From the NCBI GenBank assembly GCA_963383645.1, contig OY726559.1, positions 121,076,239-121,140,238 of the forward strand: a DNA stretch of 64,000 nucleotides, in the 5' to 3' direction. The notes under the pieces were generated by a model. It saw only the letters and a list, made by a program, of their open reading frames with translations. It searched no databases and was not told where the DNA came from. Source of the stretch: Muscardinus avellanarius. Taxonomy: Eukaryota; Chordata; Mammalia; Rodentia; Gliridae. Positions within the stretch are counted from its first letter, which is position 1; the number at the start of each line of letters is the position of its first letter. Below are positions 33,520 to 45,155 of the stretch, one piece after another. The position numbers and the translations under genes were made by a program.

Positions 33520-33735
33520 TAAGCCAGGCGTGGTGGTGCATGCTTCCAGCATTCGGGAAGCTGAGACAGAAGGATCTGGGTTTGCGGACATCTTCGGCTA
33601 TTTAGTGAGGCCCTTTGTAACTCAGTGAGACCCTGTTTCAAAATAAAGAATAAAAAACAGGGCTGGGTGTGTAGCTCAGAGGTAGAATGCTCCTGGGTTC
33701 CATCCCCAGTACCATACACACACACACAAAAAAAA
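33520..33735 (+). repeat. B1-dID SINE
   Basis: Flanked by TCTAGAACAC at 33510-33519 and 33736-33745, overlapping the duplication of the preceding SINE. Confidence 0.9.
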
Positions 33736-33840
33736 TCTAGAACACCAGAAAATAAGTATTGAAATTAAATAGAAATAACTATAAAACCCCCCAAACAGAA
33801 TAAAAAACAAACCAAACAAAGTATAAAATTAGAAGTAAAG

Positions 33841-34235
33841 AGCCAGGCATGGTGGCACATGCTTGTAATCCCAGTATTTGGGAGGCTGAGACAGGAGGAT
33901 CATGGTTTGTGGCCAGCCTCAGCTACTTAGTGAGGCTCTCCACAACTTAGTGAGACCCTGTTTCAAAATCAAGTATAAAAAATAGGACTTGGGGTGTAGC
34001 TCAGAGGTAAAATGCCCCTGGGTTCCATCCCCAGTACCACCAAAAAAAAAAAAAAAAAAAAAGGAAGGACTTTTTTTTGTACTGTAGATTGAACCCAGGA
34101 GTATTCTACCCCCAGCCCTTTATATATTTTTTTAAACAGGGTCTCACTAAGTTGCTGAGGGTCTTCTAAATTGCTGAGGCTGACCTTACATGTGCAATCC
34201 TCCTATCTCGGCCTCCCAAGTACTAGGATTATAGG
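33841..34235. repeat. Inverted pair of B1-dID SINEs
   Basis: A plus copy (33841-34062) and a minus copy (34072-34235), with A-tail facing T-tract about 10 bp apart. Confidence 0.85.
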
Positions 34236-34471
34236 AGATTGACACTGCATCCTGCTGAGTAATGAAAACGATTTTGGGGGTTTTCATTTCCAAAATTTCC
34301 AGTGTAACACTACAGCTATCCCTAAAAAAGGAGGAACCTTTGTTTATTAGTAAAATCATATTCAGATAAAAGGATAAAAGGAGGTAATATTTCATTGTAC
34401 TCTGTGCACCAAAAACTCTCTTTAGTTCCTCATTCAATGTATGCATAAACTGTGATCAAGCAAGATAAACC

Positions 34472-34673
34472 TAGCCAGGCATGGTGGGACATGCTTATTA
34501 TCCCAGTGCTTGGGAGGCTGAGACAGGAGGATGACAGGTTCTCCATCAGCCTCTCAGCGACTTAGGCCCTTTGCAACTTTGCAAGACCCTGTTTCCAAAT
34601 AAAAATCAAAAGGCCGGGTGGTAGCTCAGAAGTGGAATGCCCCTGGGTTCAGTCCCCAGCACCACACACACAC
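34472..34673 (+). repeat. B1-dID SINE
   Basis: Starts agccaggcatggtgggacat and ends cagtccccagcaccacacac. Confidence 0.85.
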
Positions 34674-35174
34674 TAAAACCTCTGGGGGTGCTTAGGAAAC
34701 TCAAAAGCTGATCTCAGCTGGTTGTGATTGATGGACTAGGGGACCCATCTTGGAGAAAAGATAATTAAGAGAGACGTAGTAACTTTTCACCTCTCTGGAA
34801 GGCTGGCATGTGGAATAGGGCTGTCTTTATTCTGTATCTGCTTCTAAGGGCAGAAGAATTGGGACCAGTATTTTGGACAAAAGGCCAGAAGCGGCCTGAT
34901 TCATGGTGCAGCAGAGTCTGAAATATTAGAACACCCAGTGGAGTAGCCGTCCATTGCTGGGTGGCTGAAGGAGAGGTGCGCTGCGGTGCAGGAGGTTGGT
35001 CCTAGCTTTTTTTTTTCAGGAATACTCTGTATTTTATTGTATTATCAAATACTTTTATTGTTGCGTAGTAACCATGCATCCTAATGAAGTTCAGAGTGAT
35101 GAGGATACACGTGCACACAGCCCTGGAGAGCTCCCCCTCAAATCTAGTTGCTCAGTCTCAAAACCTTGGTGTCA

Positions 35175-35386
35175 GCTGGGCGTGGTGGCGCACACTTGTA
35201 ATCCCAGCATTCAGGAGGCCGAGACCGGAGGATCACGGTTCGCGGACAGACTCAGCTACTTACTGAGGCCCTCCGCAACTCAGTGAGACCTGTTTCAAAA
35301 TAAAGACTAAAAAATAGGGCAGGGGGTGTAGCTCGGAGGTAGAACGCCCCTGGGTTCCATCCCTAGATCTGCAAAACAAACAAACA
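35175..35386 (+). repeat. B1-dID SINE with exact target-site duplication
   Basis: Flanked by AAAACCTTGGTGTCA at 35160-35174 and 35387-35401. Its tail is CAAA-rich. Confidence 0.93.
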
Positions 35387-35576
35387 AAAACCTTGGTGTC
35401 ATGTTTAAGTCCTACCTTGCTTCCCCCCAATGTCTAAAAGTCCCCCAAAGTCTTTCCCCAGCTCTCTTGGCTTTTCTGGGGCCCCATCTCCTCAACTCCA
35501 GAGCCATGGGTCAGCTCTTCCAGACATCTGGCACTCCCGCTTCAGTCTACTCTGCACATCTCTGCTGGACCCATTT

Positions 35577-35811
35577 AATTTTATTTATTTATTTATTTAT
35601 TTATTTATTTTGGTGGTACGGGGTGGAACCCAGAGACTTTCTACCTCCGGGCTATACTCCCAGACCTTTTTCATATTTTATTTGGAAACAGGGTCTCACT
35701 AAGTTGCTGAGAGCCTCACTAAGTAGCTGAGGCTGGCTTCGAACCTGTGCGATCTTCCTGTCTCAGCCTCCCAAGCGCAGGGATTACAGGTGTGCACCAC
35801 CACGCCCGGCT
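35577..35811 (-). repeat. B1-dID SINE with (TTTA)n tail
   Basis: Flanked by CTGGACCCATTT at 35565-35576 and 35812-35823. The TTTA run at 35577-35610 is the tail. Confidence 0.92.
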
Positions 35812-36164
35812 CTGGACCCATTTTATAAAATGTATAAAAAGCTTATGTGATTCCCTTGGTGGAGACTACAGAATGGGTCCCAGTGACTTCCCACAGCAAG
35901 ATGAAATTCCTGATCCTGGTTTGGGTTCCCTTGTTCTTTGCTTCGTTTCCTATCTCACATCCCGTAAGTGGAACCTTGACTTTGACTCTTGTGTGCTGGA
36001 TTTTCTTCACCGCCCGTCCCCTTCTTTGTGCTATCTACCCTCTTTGTCCCCCTCCCCATCCCAGCCTATCATAGAGTCCGCCCCATGTTCCAGGGAGTCC
36101 TCCCTGCCCGCCGAGCTCACACCCATCCCTCTCTTCTCGAGCTCATTTAACTATTTACTGACCT

Positions 36165-36780
36165 CTGAGAGCAGACACGGTGCTGGACGCCATGAGCAAG
36201 AAAAGCGGGGCTCCTGGCTTCACAGGCGGACGGGTACCAGACCATGTCTGTGCTGGATGCAGAGACGCTGCGATGCCAATGACCAGGTGCGTGCGTTGGG
36301 CGTGGGGATTTTGATACGTAATTAGAGAAGGCCTCTTTGATGAGGTCGGCAGACTCGCTGAGGTTGAAGGGCGTGGGGAAAGGCCAGGCGGCCAGGCCGA
36401 GGGGCTCACGCCGGCCGGGCCGGGCAGCGTGTGCGGCAACGCGGTGCCGAGACCAGGGTGGTTTGGCTGGAGTGTAGGTCGCTAGTGAGAGATCAGCGAG
36501 GTGCCACGTTCAAGATCTTAGATGTCATACCAACTACGCTGGGCTTACGCTGAGGGGCTTTCAGTAAGAAAGTTATGTAGATGACTGGACTTGGCAAAAT
36601 CGCTCTGTCTACGACGTGGAACATAGATTGAACAAGAGTGGAAATAGGCGTAAAGAAATTAATGTAATAGGCCAGGTGGAAGATGGTAACTTCAATGGCT
36701 GTGGTGGAGAAAAGTGGGGAGATTTATGTTTGGGAATGAGACATAAAGGGAGGTGCTGATGGTTCTATGTGAGGGGTAGA
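36165..36780. repeat. Probable L2-type LINE fossil
   Basis: Segments such as acacggtgctggacgccatg, gagaaggcctctttgatgag and aataggccaggtggaagatg occur in the order expected for the mammal-wide L2 3' region. Diverged; assignment from memory. Confidence 0.45.
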
Positions 36781-36796
36781 TTTGAGAACGACTCCC

Positions 36797-37165
36797 AGCC
36801 AGCGGTGCACACCTATAATCCCAGAACTTGGGAGGCTGAGCCAGGAGGATCGCAGGGTTAAGGCCAGCCGCTGCAACCTCCGGAGACCCTGGCTCAAAAT
36901 CAGGCTGGGGAGGTAGCTAGGCGGTGGAATTCCCAGTGCTCACACACAAAGAACGATCCCCAGGTGTCCGCTGGGCTAATGAGGTAGATGGGTACGTGCT
37001 GAGTATGTGGTGGGGAGGTAGGGTCATGGAGGTTAGATTTAGGGGAATTGGCAATTAAGCTTAAGATCTGTCTGTTAGGCTGGGTGTAAGATCTGTTAGC
37101 TTGGCGGTACAATGCCCCTGGGTTCCATCCCCACTACCGCAAAACAAACAAACAAAACAAAAAAG
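36797..37165 (+). repeat. B1-dID SINE and an ID-like half
   Basis: A degraded dimer at 36797-36962. A separate ID-like piece at 37080-37165 ends ccctgggttccatccccact with a CAAA-rich tail. Confidence 0.7.
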
Positions 37166-38561
37166 GGGGGAGGGTGGTTTTTGTTTTGAACTTGGGAAGC
37201 AGCCCCTGCCCACAGCTGTGTGCTGGCTACCATTTCCCTTCCTCCCCTAGTCGGAGCTAGAACACAGGCCAAAATGGCTGACGCACCTCAGCGGTACAGT
37301 GTCAGATCGATTCATGGTCAAGGTGAATTTAAGTTCCCAAGATTGTCTGCTGTGTGCATCTATGTATGTATGTATTTAGTCCAGCCAAAGCTTTTCTGGT
37401 GAAGCCTCTGCAGAGCCCGTGCTGGCGTCTCATCTTTACCAAGCTTCCAGAGCTTTCATTCTCATGTCCCACGGCCACCCTGTGAGCCGCTCTCCCCGGA
37501 GACCACTGCCCGCCCGGCCTGTGATCTGAGCACCTGCTCTCTGCTGCGCTTCAAGGACTCGAGTACTGGCTAAGGCTGCTCAGTCCTTTTTCAGATGCAG
37601 CCAGGGACTCAACCCAGCACCTTGCAAAAGACCGAGTCAGCACCAGTATGCAAAATGCATGCGGGTTCGGGGAAGCATGGATTACTGTGAAGTATTTTGT
37701 TCTCAAACTATAAAAGGTCTCCTAGGCTTTGGTAAAGCTCTCCAGAATAGCTGTGGGTAGCTGAGTGATTAAAAAGTTTTCTATGCACATACATACAGAT
37801 TTATTTATGCACCCTGATATGTACTTTTAATATACTACGGTGCATTAATAATTAAATGCTAGTTTTGAAATGTCAGCCCACCACAGCAAAGATTAGTTGG
37901 TTCTCTCGCTCCTACTGTACTTGGTGCCTACAAGGCCTTGAAGATATAATTGTGATTATTTAAAAGTGTGATAGTGCCAACAAGGAAATACAAGAATCAC
38001 ATCTGCATGAAAGAGAAACCAGATGCCACTTGGCCCAGGAGAGGAATCATCTCACCGTCAGCCGTGGGTCCCAGGATCCATGATTTTAGCAAGAACCTTG
38101 ATAAAGGGTTCTCCATCATTTTAGCTAGACGCGGGGTTATCTACCTGCTCTGTGCTGGGTACCACGGGGTATAACAGTAGCGTATAAGGAACCCAAATCT
38201 AATTGAAGAAATACGTACTAGGAACGACCGCAGAACAAGACTGGCTTCTAAGCTCACGTTCCACACTGAAATAATGACTAAGCTGGGCAACGAAGACAAT
38301 CACAGGTAACGAGACTGTGACCATCCCTAAGCCTCCCTTTCTGCCTATCAGTCTCTCCTTCCTCTAAATAATAAATTTTCTTTCTTTCTTCATCATCCAC
38401 ACTCTTCTAACTCAGCCCGTCACCGCCATTAAATGGCACCTGGATGCTGAGGGCTCCAGAGGTCCCAGCTCCCGCCAGCGTATTGATGGCTTGTAGATGC
38501 GCGCAGGCACCTGCACCTGGACACTCCCTTTTGAATCTCACAAACTCAAACCTAACAGGTT

Positions 38562-39090
38562 TTTTTTTTTTTCTTTTTCTTTTTGAGGCACTGGGGATGG
38601 AACTCAGCGGAATTATACCTTTGAGCTACACCCCGAGCCCTATTTTTTATTCCTTACTTTGAAACAGGGTCTCACTGAGTTGCAGAGGGCCTCAGTAAGT
38701 AGCTGAGGCTGTCCGCGAACCTCAATCTGTCTCAGCCTCCCGAATGCTGGGGTTACAAGCGTGCGCCACCATGCCTGGCCCAATCCTCCCTTTTAATTCT
38801 TGTGTTTCAGCTTTTTAAAAATATTTTTGGGGTGCTGGGGAGTTGAATCTAGGGCCCTTCTACTTCTGAGTTCCATCACTGGCCCTATTTTTATTTTTAT
38901 TTGGTACTGCGGATTGAACTTCGGGGCATTCTACCTCTGAGCTACGCTTCTAGCACTTTTTATTTTTGTTTTGAAACAGGATCTTGTTAGGTTACTGAGG
39001 GTTTTGCTGAGTTGTGAAGGCTGGCCTCAAAACTGCTATCCTCCCATCTCAGCCTCCCAAGTACTAAGATTACAGATGTGCTCACCTGGT
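38562..39090 (-). repeat. B1-dID SINE cluster
   Basis: A complete copy (38562-38780), an ID-half fragment (38825-38895) and a further copy (38900-39090). Confidence 0.8.
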
Positions 39091-39712
39091 ATCACCTTTT
39101 GCAAGTATGAGGAATCAAAGTTCTCAGATCCAAATATAAACACATCAAAGTCAGTCAGCCCAGCTGCCCTCCACCCACCCTCCCAAGAAAAGACTTGCAT
39201 TTCCTTGGCTGGGTTCCTTCAGCCTGTTCTTTGGAGCTCTGGGGCTCCCTATAATTGCTTGGAGGCCCCCGCAGCGGTATTTTGGAAGGGAAGCCTCAGT
39301 TTTTGTGTTTGGTGAAATAACTGAATTTTCCCACACTTTAAACCATGTGCGAGGAAGTCATTTCTGGAGGCTGTCTTTTTGCATTGGTCACACATGTGGC
39401 CACCCTCTTCCTCTAGCTGGATGGGTTGCCAAGCGCAATTAAGCGCCGGGCCAGGATGCTGACAGGTGCAGTGCGGTCACCTGTAGGCAGAGGCAGACCC
39501 TGTCTGCTTCAGGACCCAGGAGAGGACCGTGTTGAACAGAGGCGGTTTTTATTGCGATGCTTATGGCATACTGTCCTCATGATATTTTCTTTTTAACTCC
39601 CTTCAATAGAAAATGTTTGGCCACAAGCTGATTTTTGTACTTTAGAGTTTCTTTAAGTGAATTATCAACATTTTACCACCAAATTAATATTACAAGACTC
39701 TGTTTTTGTTTT

Positions 39713-39914
39713 TATTTTGTAGTACTGGGGGTTGAACTCAGGTGCGTTCTACCTCTGAGCTCCAACCACAGCCCTATTTTAGTTTTTTGTTTCGAAACAG
39801 GGTCTTGCTAGGTTGCTGAAAAGTCTATTTGCGGAGGCTGCCTCTGAACACGAATTCTCCTGTCTCAGCCTCCCAAGTACTAGGATTACAGGCATGCACG
39901 ATCACACCCAGCAT
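39713..39914 (-). repeat. B1-dID SINE
   Basis: Starts gtagtactgggggttgaact and ends gcacgatcacacccagc. Confidence 0.85.
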
Positions 39915-40363
39915 AAGACTTCTCTTAAACATAAGACCATGTCACTTTGAAAAAAATACAGCTCTGAGTTTCAGAAAACAAAGTTGCAGAGAATGGCAGG
40001 TTGTCTAAACAGTGCAGGAAGTACACGATTGAATGGCTCTTCTTTTTAAAGCAAAGGAGGAGATTGAGCTTAAGGACTTTGTAGACTAAAGTTTTTAACA
40101 AGTAATCTTCTGGGATTCTCTTACTACACCTCAGCCGGTCTCCCACATCCCAATTTAGTAATCTTTCTGAAGAGCCAATGTGATCATCTGATTTCCTTGC
40201 ATAAAACTCTTTTATTTGTTTTTTGTGGTTCCAGGAATCAAACCCAGGGCCGTCCACATGCTCAGCAGTGCTGCCTGCGTAGCCTTGGGCCTCCCTGCTT
40301 AAACTCCAAAGTTATTAAGGTCACACCAGGTTCTTCATGCTCTGCCCTTCCTTCCTTTCTTCC

Positions 40364-40562
40364 TTTTTTTTTTTTTTTTTTGGTAGTACTGGGGTTCCTG
40401 GAAGCCCTTCTATATCCGGGCTACACTCCCAGACCTATTTTTTTTTTTTATTTTTGGAAACAGGGTCTCTTAAGCCAGCGCGGCTGGCTTCAAACCTGCG
40501 TGATCCTCCTGTCTCTGCCTCCCAAGCGCGGGGATTACAAGCGTGCGCCACCACGCCCGGCG
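40364..40562 (-). repeat. Young hairpin-type B1-dID SINE
   Basis: A T-tract (reverse-complement A-tail) is followed by ggggttcctggaagcccttc. The hairpin AAGCCAGC-GCG-GCTGGCTT is intact. Confidence 0.9.
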
Positions 40563-40569
40563 TTCTTTT

Positions 40570-41564
40570 TCTTTTATGGTGACTCAGTGACATTCTACTT
40601 CTGAGCTACCCACTCCTAGTCTTTTTGAATTTTGTTTTTTTTAAATTTTTTATTGGTGCATTATATTCATACATCATATTGGGGTAAAAAACTCGTGTGT
40701 ACATACATGTACACATCACTGATTTAACCCCTACCCAATTCCCACCCCATTCCCTCCCCGTCCCTTCTTCCTTTGCTTGGCTTAGTGGTTGACTTTGATA
40801 CGTTTAAGTACACTGTGTGTTTTAGAGATTTTCCTTCTTCCCCCCTCCTTTCTCCTTTACGTTGTCTTGTTTGCTCCTCTATAGGATTTCCTTTTTCATC
40901 TAGAGTTCCTCCTATGACCCATTTCTCCTTAGCTTTCACATATTAGGGAAAGCATCTAATTTCTTATTTTTAGTGACTGACTAATCTCACTTAGCATAAT
41001 GTCCTCCAGTTCCACCCATTTCCCTGAAAATGATGTAGTTGAGTTTTTTTGATGGCTGAGTAAAATTCCATTGTGTACATATCCCACAGTTTTGTAATCC
41101 ATTCATCTGTTGATGGACCTCTTGGCTGGTTCCATAGTTTGGCTATGGTGAATTGTGCAGCTATGAACATAGATACACACGCATTAGTTTGGTAGTTTGG
41201 TTTCTTTTCTTTTGGGTAGATACCCAACAGTGGTATTGCTGGATCAAATGGTAGGTTTGTTCCCATTCTTCTGAGGATTCTCCATACTGTTTTCCAAAGT
41301 GGTTGCACTAATTTGCAATCCCACCAACAATGTCTTAGAGTTCCCACTTCTCCACATCCTCGCCAGCATCTGTTGTTGTTTGTGTTTTGAATGATGGCCA
41401 TTCTAGTTGGAGTTAGGTGAAATCTCAGGGTTCTTTTTGAATTTTGAAACGGGGTCTCGCTAGGTTGCTGAGAGTTTCACTAGGTTGCTGAGGCTGACTT
41501 GGAACCTCCTGTCTCAGCCTCCCAAGTGCGGGGATCACAGGTGTGCGGCACCATCCCTGGCTCC
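40570..41564 (-). repeat. Old B1-dID SINE split by the L1 insertion
   Basis: The ID half (about 40570-40634) and B1 half (41432-41564) are separated by L1. The junction sequence TCTTTTTGAATTTTG appears on both sides. Confidence 0.85.
40635..41431 (-). mobile_element. 5'-truncated LINE-1 (L1) insertion
   Basis: Minus-strand L1 3' end. The ORF2 C-terminus is readable from 41401: [75 protein letters not shown] and [19 protein letters not shown] frameshift near 41030 follows; the expected [14 protein letters not shown] continues in another frame. The 3' UTR and A-tail lie to the left (poly-T at 40635). Exact target duplication TCTTTTTGAATTTTG at 40620-40634 and 41432-41446. It is about 0.8 kb, truncated within ORF2, and cannot move by itself. 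Confidence 0.95.
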
Positions 41565-41947
41565 AGGCTCATTCTGACCACTCTGTCCTGCAGAACTTTG
41601 GGTTCCACTTTCTCTCACCTCTGCGTTGCAGGAAACACTGCCCCCTTCAAGGGTCAGTTCCAAGGTCACCTTCCCCTTGAAACTTCATTGAAACTTCCTC
41701 TCTGGCGGTTGCACTGCTGGCGCGTTCACTGCAGTCATCAACACTGTGTAGCTAACAGATGGATTTTACACACCTGTGCTTCGTCCCAGGGTTAGCACAG
41801 TTCCTGACACACAGTAGGTGCCCTGTCAATGTTTGCTGAGCACTTTGAAAGCACTCAGAGAAAGAAGAAATGACTTAAGTGTGCGCAGGTGAAAGGGAAC
41901 ACAGGAGCCACCTGGCCTGGGGCGTCCCAGCCACAGGTTAGGAGGAA

Positions 41948-42150
41948 AAGCCAACAGCGCAGCGGCGCACACCTGCAATTTCAAGGACTCGGAGGCTGAG
42001 ACAGGAGAAGTGCAAGTCTGTGGACAGCCTGAGCAACTCTCAGACCTTATCTTGAAAAGAAGGTTGGGGGGGGGGCGCTGGTGCTCAGCTGTAGAGCAAA
42101 TTTGGGTTCCATCCTCAGCAATACAAAGGAAAAACAAAACAAAACAAATA
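41948..42150 (+). repeat. B1-dID SINE
   Basis: The B1 half starts gcagcggcgcacacctgcaa. The ID half contains a G8 run and ends ttccatcctcagcaatac. Confidence 0.8.
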
Positions 42151-42410
42151 AATGTAGAGACCACAGTCCATCCCTGTTGTGAAGCCACTCCGGTTTCCCT
42201 TGTTCACAATGGCCAGGAGCAGCGGAGTTGGGGGCCACTTGGGTTCAGTCAGCTGGACAGATAATGTGCCCAGAAGCCAGTCCCGAGAACACAGTGGAAT
42301 CACGATTGCAATTTTAAGAAGTTTTGGAGAGTATGGAGGCTGGGAGAAATGCTGAATCCATTTTTTAGAGTAGCTTTAAAATGAGAAGATTGTTTTAAAG
42401 TTTATTTTGT

Positions 42411-42490
42411 ACTGGAGGCATAGCGCTCGATGGTAGGGCACTTGCCTAGCATGCATGAGGGCTTGGGATCGACTCAGCCCTGCAAAAAAT
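42411..42490 (+). repeat. ID SINE monomer
   Basis: tactggaggcatagcgctcg, then gcacttgcctagcatgcatg and cgactcagccctgcaaaa: the tRNA-Ala-like ID unit. Confidence 0.85.
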
Positions 42491-42818
42491 ATGACTGAAT
42501 GAATGAATGAATGAACAAGTAAGTAACTATAATTTACTTCATTCTCTCATGCCAAACTCTTCCTAAGACTGCTACAATAATATATTTGTTCCTATTCACT
42601 TACAACTGCAAAAGTAACTTTTTTCACTTGGCATCATTTCAGTGCAAATGCCCGCACTCCTTACTAACCCTCCCAGGTATTCCTGGAGTAACAGCCCTGC
42701 TTGCTTTTTTCTCCATCCAGTCCCAAACTCTGCCTGAGCTTCCCGGGACTGCACGAATATGAAACGTATGTATCACTTTCTCACTGCTTTTTAAAAAATC
42801 TCACATCATTACTGTTTC

Positions 42819-43036
42819 TTTTCTTTTTTGGGGGGGGGGGGGTTGGGGTTGGAACCCAGAGGCATTCGACCTCCAGGCTACATCCCCTGCCCTATTTTTT
42901 ATTCTTTATTTTGAAACCAGGTCTCACTGAGTTGCAGAGGGCCTCACTAGGTAGCTGAGGCTGTCCGCGAACCACAATCCTCCGGTCTCAGCCTCCCGAA
43001 TGCTGGGATGACAAGCGTGCGCCACCACGCCCGGCT
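42819..43036 (-). repeat. B1-dID SINE with exact target-site duplication
   Basis: Flanked by ACATCATTACTGTTTC at 42803-42818 and 43037-43052. It contains a G10 tract at its left end. Confidence 0.93.
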
Positions 43037-43259
43037 ACATCATTACTGTTTCATGTGAACATATCCAATCTCTTAAGTGTGACTTTATAATCATCCTAAT
43101 GAATTAGAAATATGCTTTAACTCTAAACATGCTTGGCTTATCAGACACCATCATACTGAAATGTTGTTGGCATATGCTGATCAAGTCAGTGAAGGAAGAT
43201 TTATGACCAGGCTCAATGAGTTTGAACTTGGAAGGTTGATCTGCACTACTGCAAGTCCT

Positions 43260-43273
43260 CCAGCAGGGGGCGG
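43260..43273 (+). promoter_or_regulatory. CTCF-like motif
   Basis: CCAGCAGGGGGCGG fits every position of the core consensus CCASYAGRGGGCRS. It lies in unique sequence 1.4 kb beyond the BCL9 polyadenylation signal. Binding is inferred. Confidence 0.6.
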
Positions 43274-44637
43274 GCCTCAGGAGAGGAGCGCGCCCCCAGC
43301 CCCAGCAGGCTGCAGCTGCCATCTCTAGGGTCCACCCAACTTTTGCAAGCGCTCCAAGTGGCTGCCCGCTCTGCCTTGTTCTGGCCTTGACTCCCGTCCT
43401 GGGAGGGTGGCTGGATGCAGCGAGAAGTGGGCTGCCCAGGAAGCCAGGCCAGTGGGCGGCCGGTCCCCTGCCTCTCCTGGGCCCTCATCTCACGCTCCCA
43501 GGCTGGGCTCACGCCCTTTTCTCTTAAGGCCAGACACAGGTAGACGGCTAAGCTTGCAACACAAAAACCATGTCACAACGCTAACTTCTCTACAACATCA
43601 ACATTTTTACCATCCAACATTCACAGAGCAGAGCTGAATTAGAATTTGTGAGTTTGGGTCTCTGGTCTGCAAGAGATCGTTCACCTCCTTCATAGGACCC
43701 CTCAAAAAATGAGCAAGGTAAAGCAGAGGGGGTGACTGGGACCGGAGGTAGGTACTCAAACATTCATCTGATCTTTTTGGATGTCTGGGGCTCTGGTGCT
43801 ACTGAGGAGTCAGGACCACTACTAAAGGGGAGGGAAATCGACTCTGGGGGGCACCTGTCAGAGCAACGCTCACTGGGGTAAGATGGCCCGTGGAGCCCAG
43901 CAAAGCCCAGCATGTCTGCAGATGACACCATGCCTGCTCCTCCTGCAGATTCTCTTACCTGAGAACAAACACACAGACGCCCGCTTGCCGAGCTAAAAAC
44001 TCCTACAGCCATTCAAAGACGGCACACCAGAACAGAATCAACCACACAGAAACTCAAAGCTAGTCCCCGAACACGCACCTCACAGGACACACGCTGATGT
44101 GCTGAAGGCGCGCAGGGTGGGACGTGTGCCTTGCAGACCGAGCGGGGCCCAGCAAGGTGATGGTTGGCGGGCGGTGGGGACCACAGTAACCCAGGGGCTG
44201 CGGAAACCTGGGACCTCCTGGTGTGGTAATATTTTATCTTAGCAAGATGCTGGGACATGTCAGAGCTTATGTAAATGACTAAAAACAGAACTTTGGCCTT
44301 CCTAATTACTTCAGATCACGAAACTAGGCCTCACAAAAGTTCCTAATAGACTATTAACTGTCCTAGAGGTAGAGATCAGGCGTGGGGACTGGGGTTGCTC
44401 TTCTGCTCATAACTAGGATTCCTCAACAGATAGAAATAGTGCAGGAGGAGCCTGCGTAATTACTTCTCAATAGCAAGTACACTTCCTCAGAGAGGGCGCT
44501 TTACATCCCTCCCCGCCACCGTCCGTCAACTCCAACACAGCCTCTGCCTCTGGATCACATCACAACCAGCATGCCCGCTGCTAAGCAACAGGTATTCAAA
44601 TGAGCAAAAACGGGCAGCTTTGTAAGAAACAATATAT

Positions 44638-45077
44638 TTTATTTTTTCTGACACCACAGCTCTGGCGAGTGGTTTTGTACCAAATTTAATGGAGTTACAC
44701 AGAACGTTTTACGCGTGGGAGGGGGCGGGAGGAAGAAACCACGGAATTTAAAACAGAAACAAATCCTGGATAGCTTTTAGCATCTGTTCCATTCCCACAT
44801 TAATAAAATTTACCGGAATCTTAATAAAAAGAGAACAGAAAACAGAAGAGGGCAGGAAAGAGTATGTGGGGAAGAGAGGAGGAGAAGAGGCCAGAGGGCA
44901 TTCCCAGGATAGAGCCCTCCTGCCAGAGCCGGGAACCAAAGAACACCGGGTATTGCAGCTGCCAGAGGGAAGAGGAGAGGAGGAAGCAGAGGACTGGGGG
45001 GTGGGGGGGTCGAGGGGGGAACACAACCCAGGAGACGGGAAGAGTGGGGAGAAAAAAGTGGCGTGGGTTTGTGGACT

Positions 45078-45155
<78 letters not shown>

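Larger units (their letters stand above)
21621..44637. other. ACP6-BCL9 intergenic region (about 23 kb)
   Basis: Lies between the two convergent 3' ends. I found no coding exon with splice support or family similarity. It holds about 30 SINEs, MIR/L2 fossils, GT/CA microsatellites, a truncated L1 (40635-41431), a tandem duplication (31.1-31.8 kb), a GC-rich unexplained block (27.1-27.9 kb) and CTCF-like motifs (25545-25558, 43260-43273). Unique-looking blocks are at 22280-23520, 23700-24430, 32045-32600, 34690-35150, 37170-38090, 39095-39700, 42150-42400 and 43050-44637. Confidence 0.75.
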
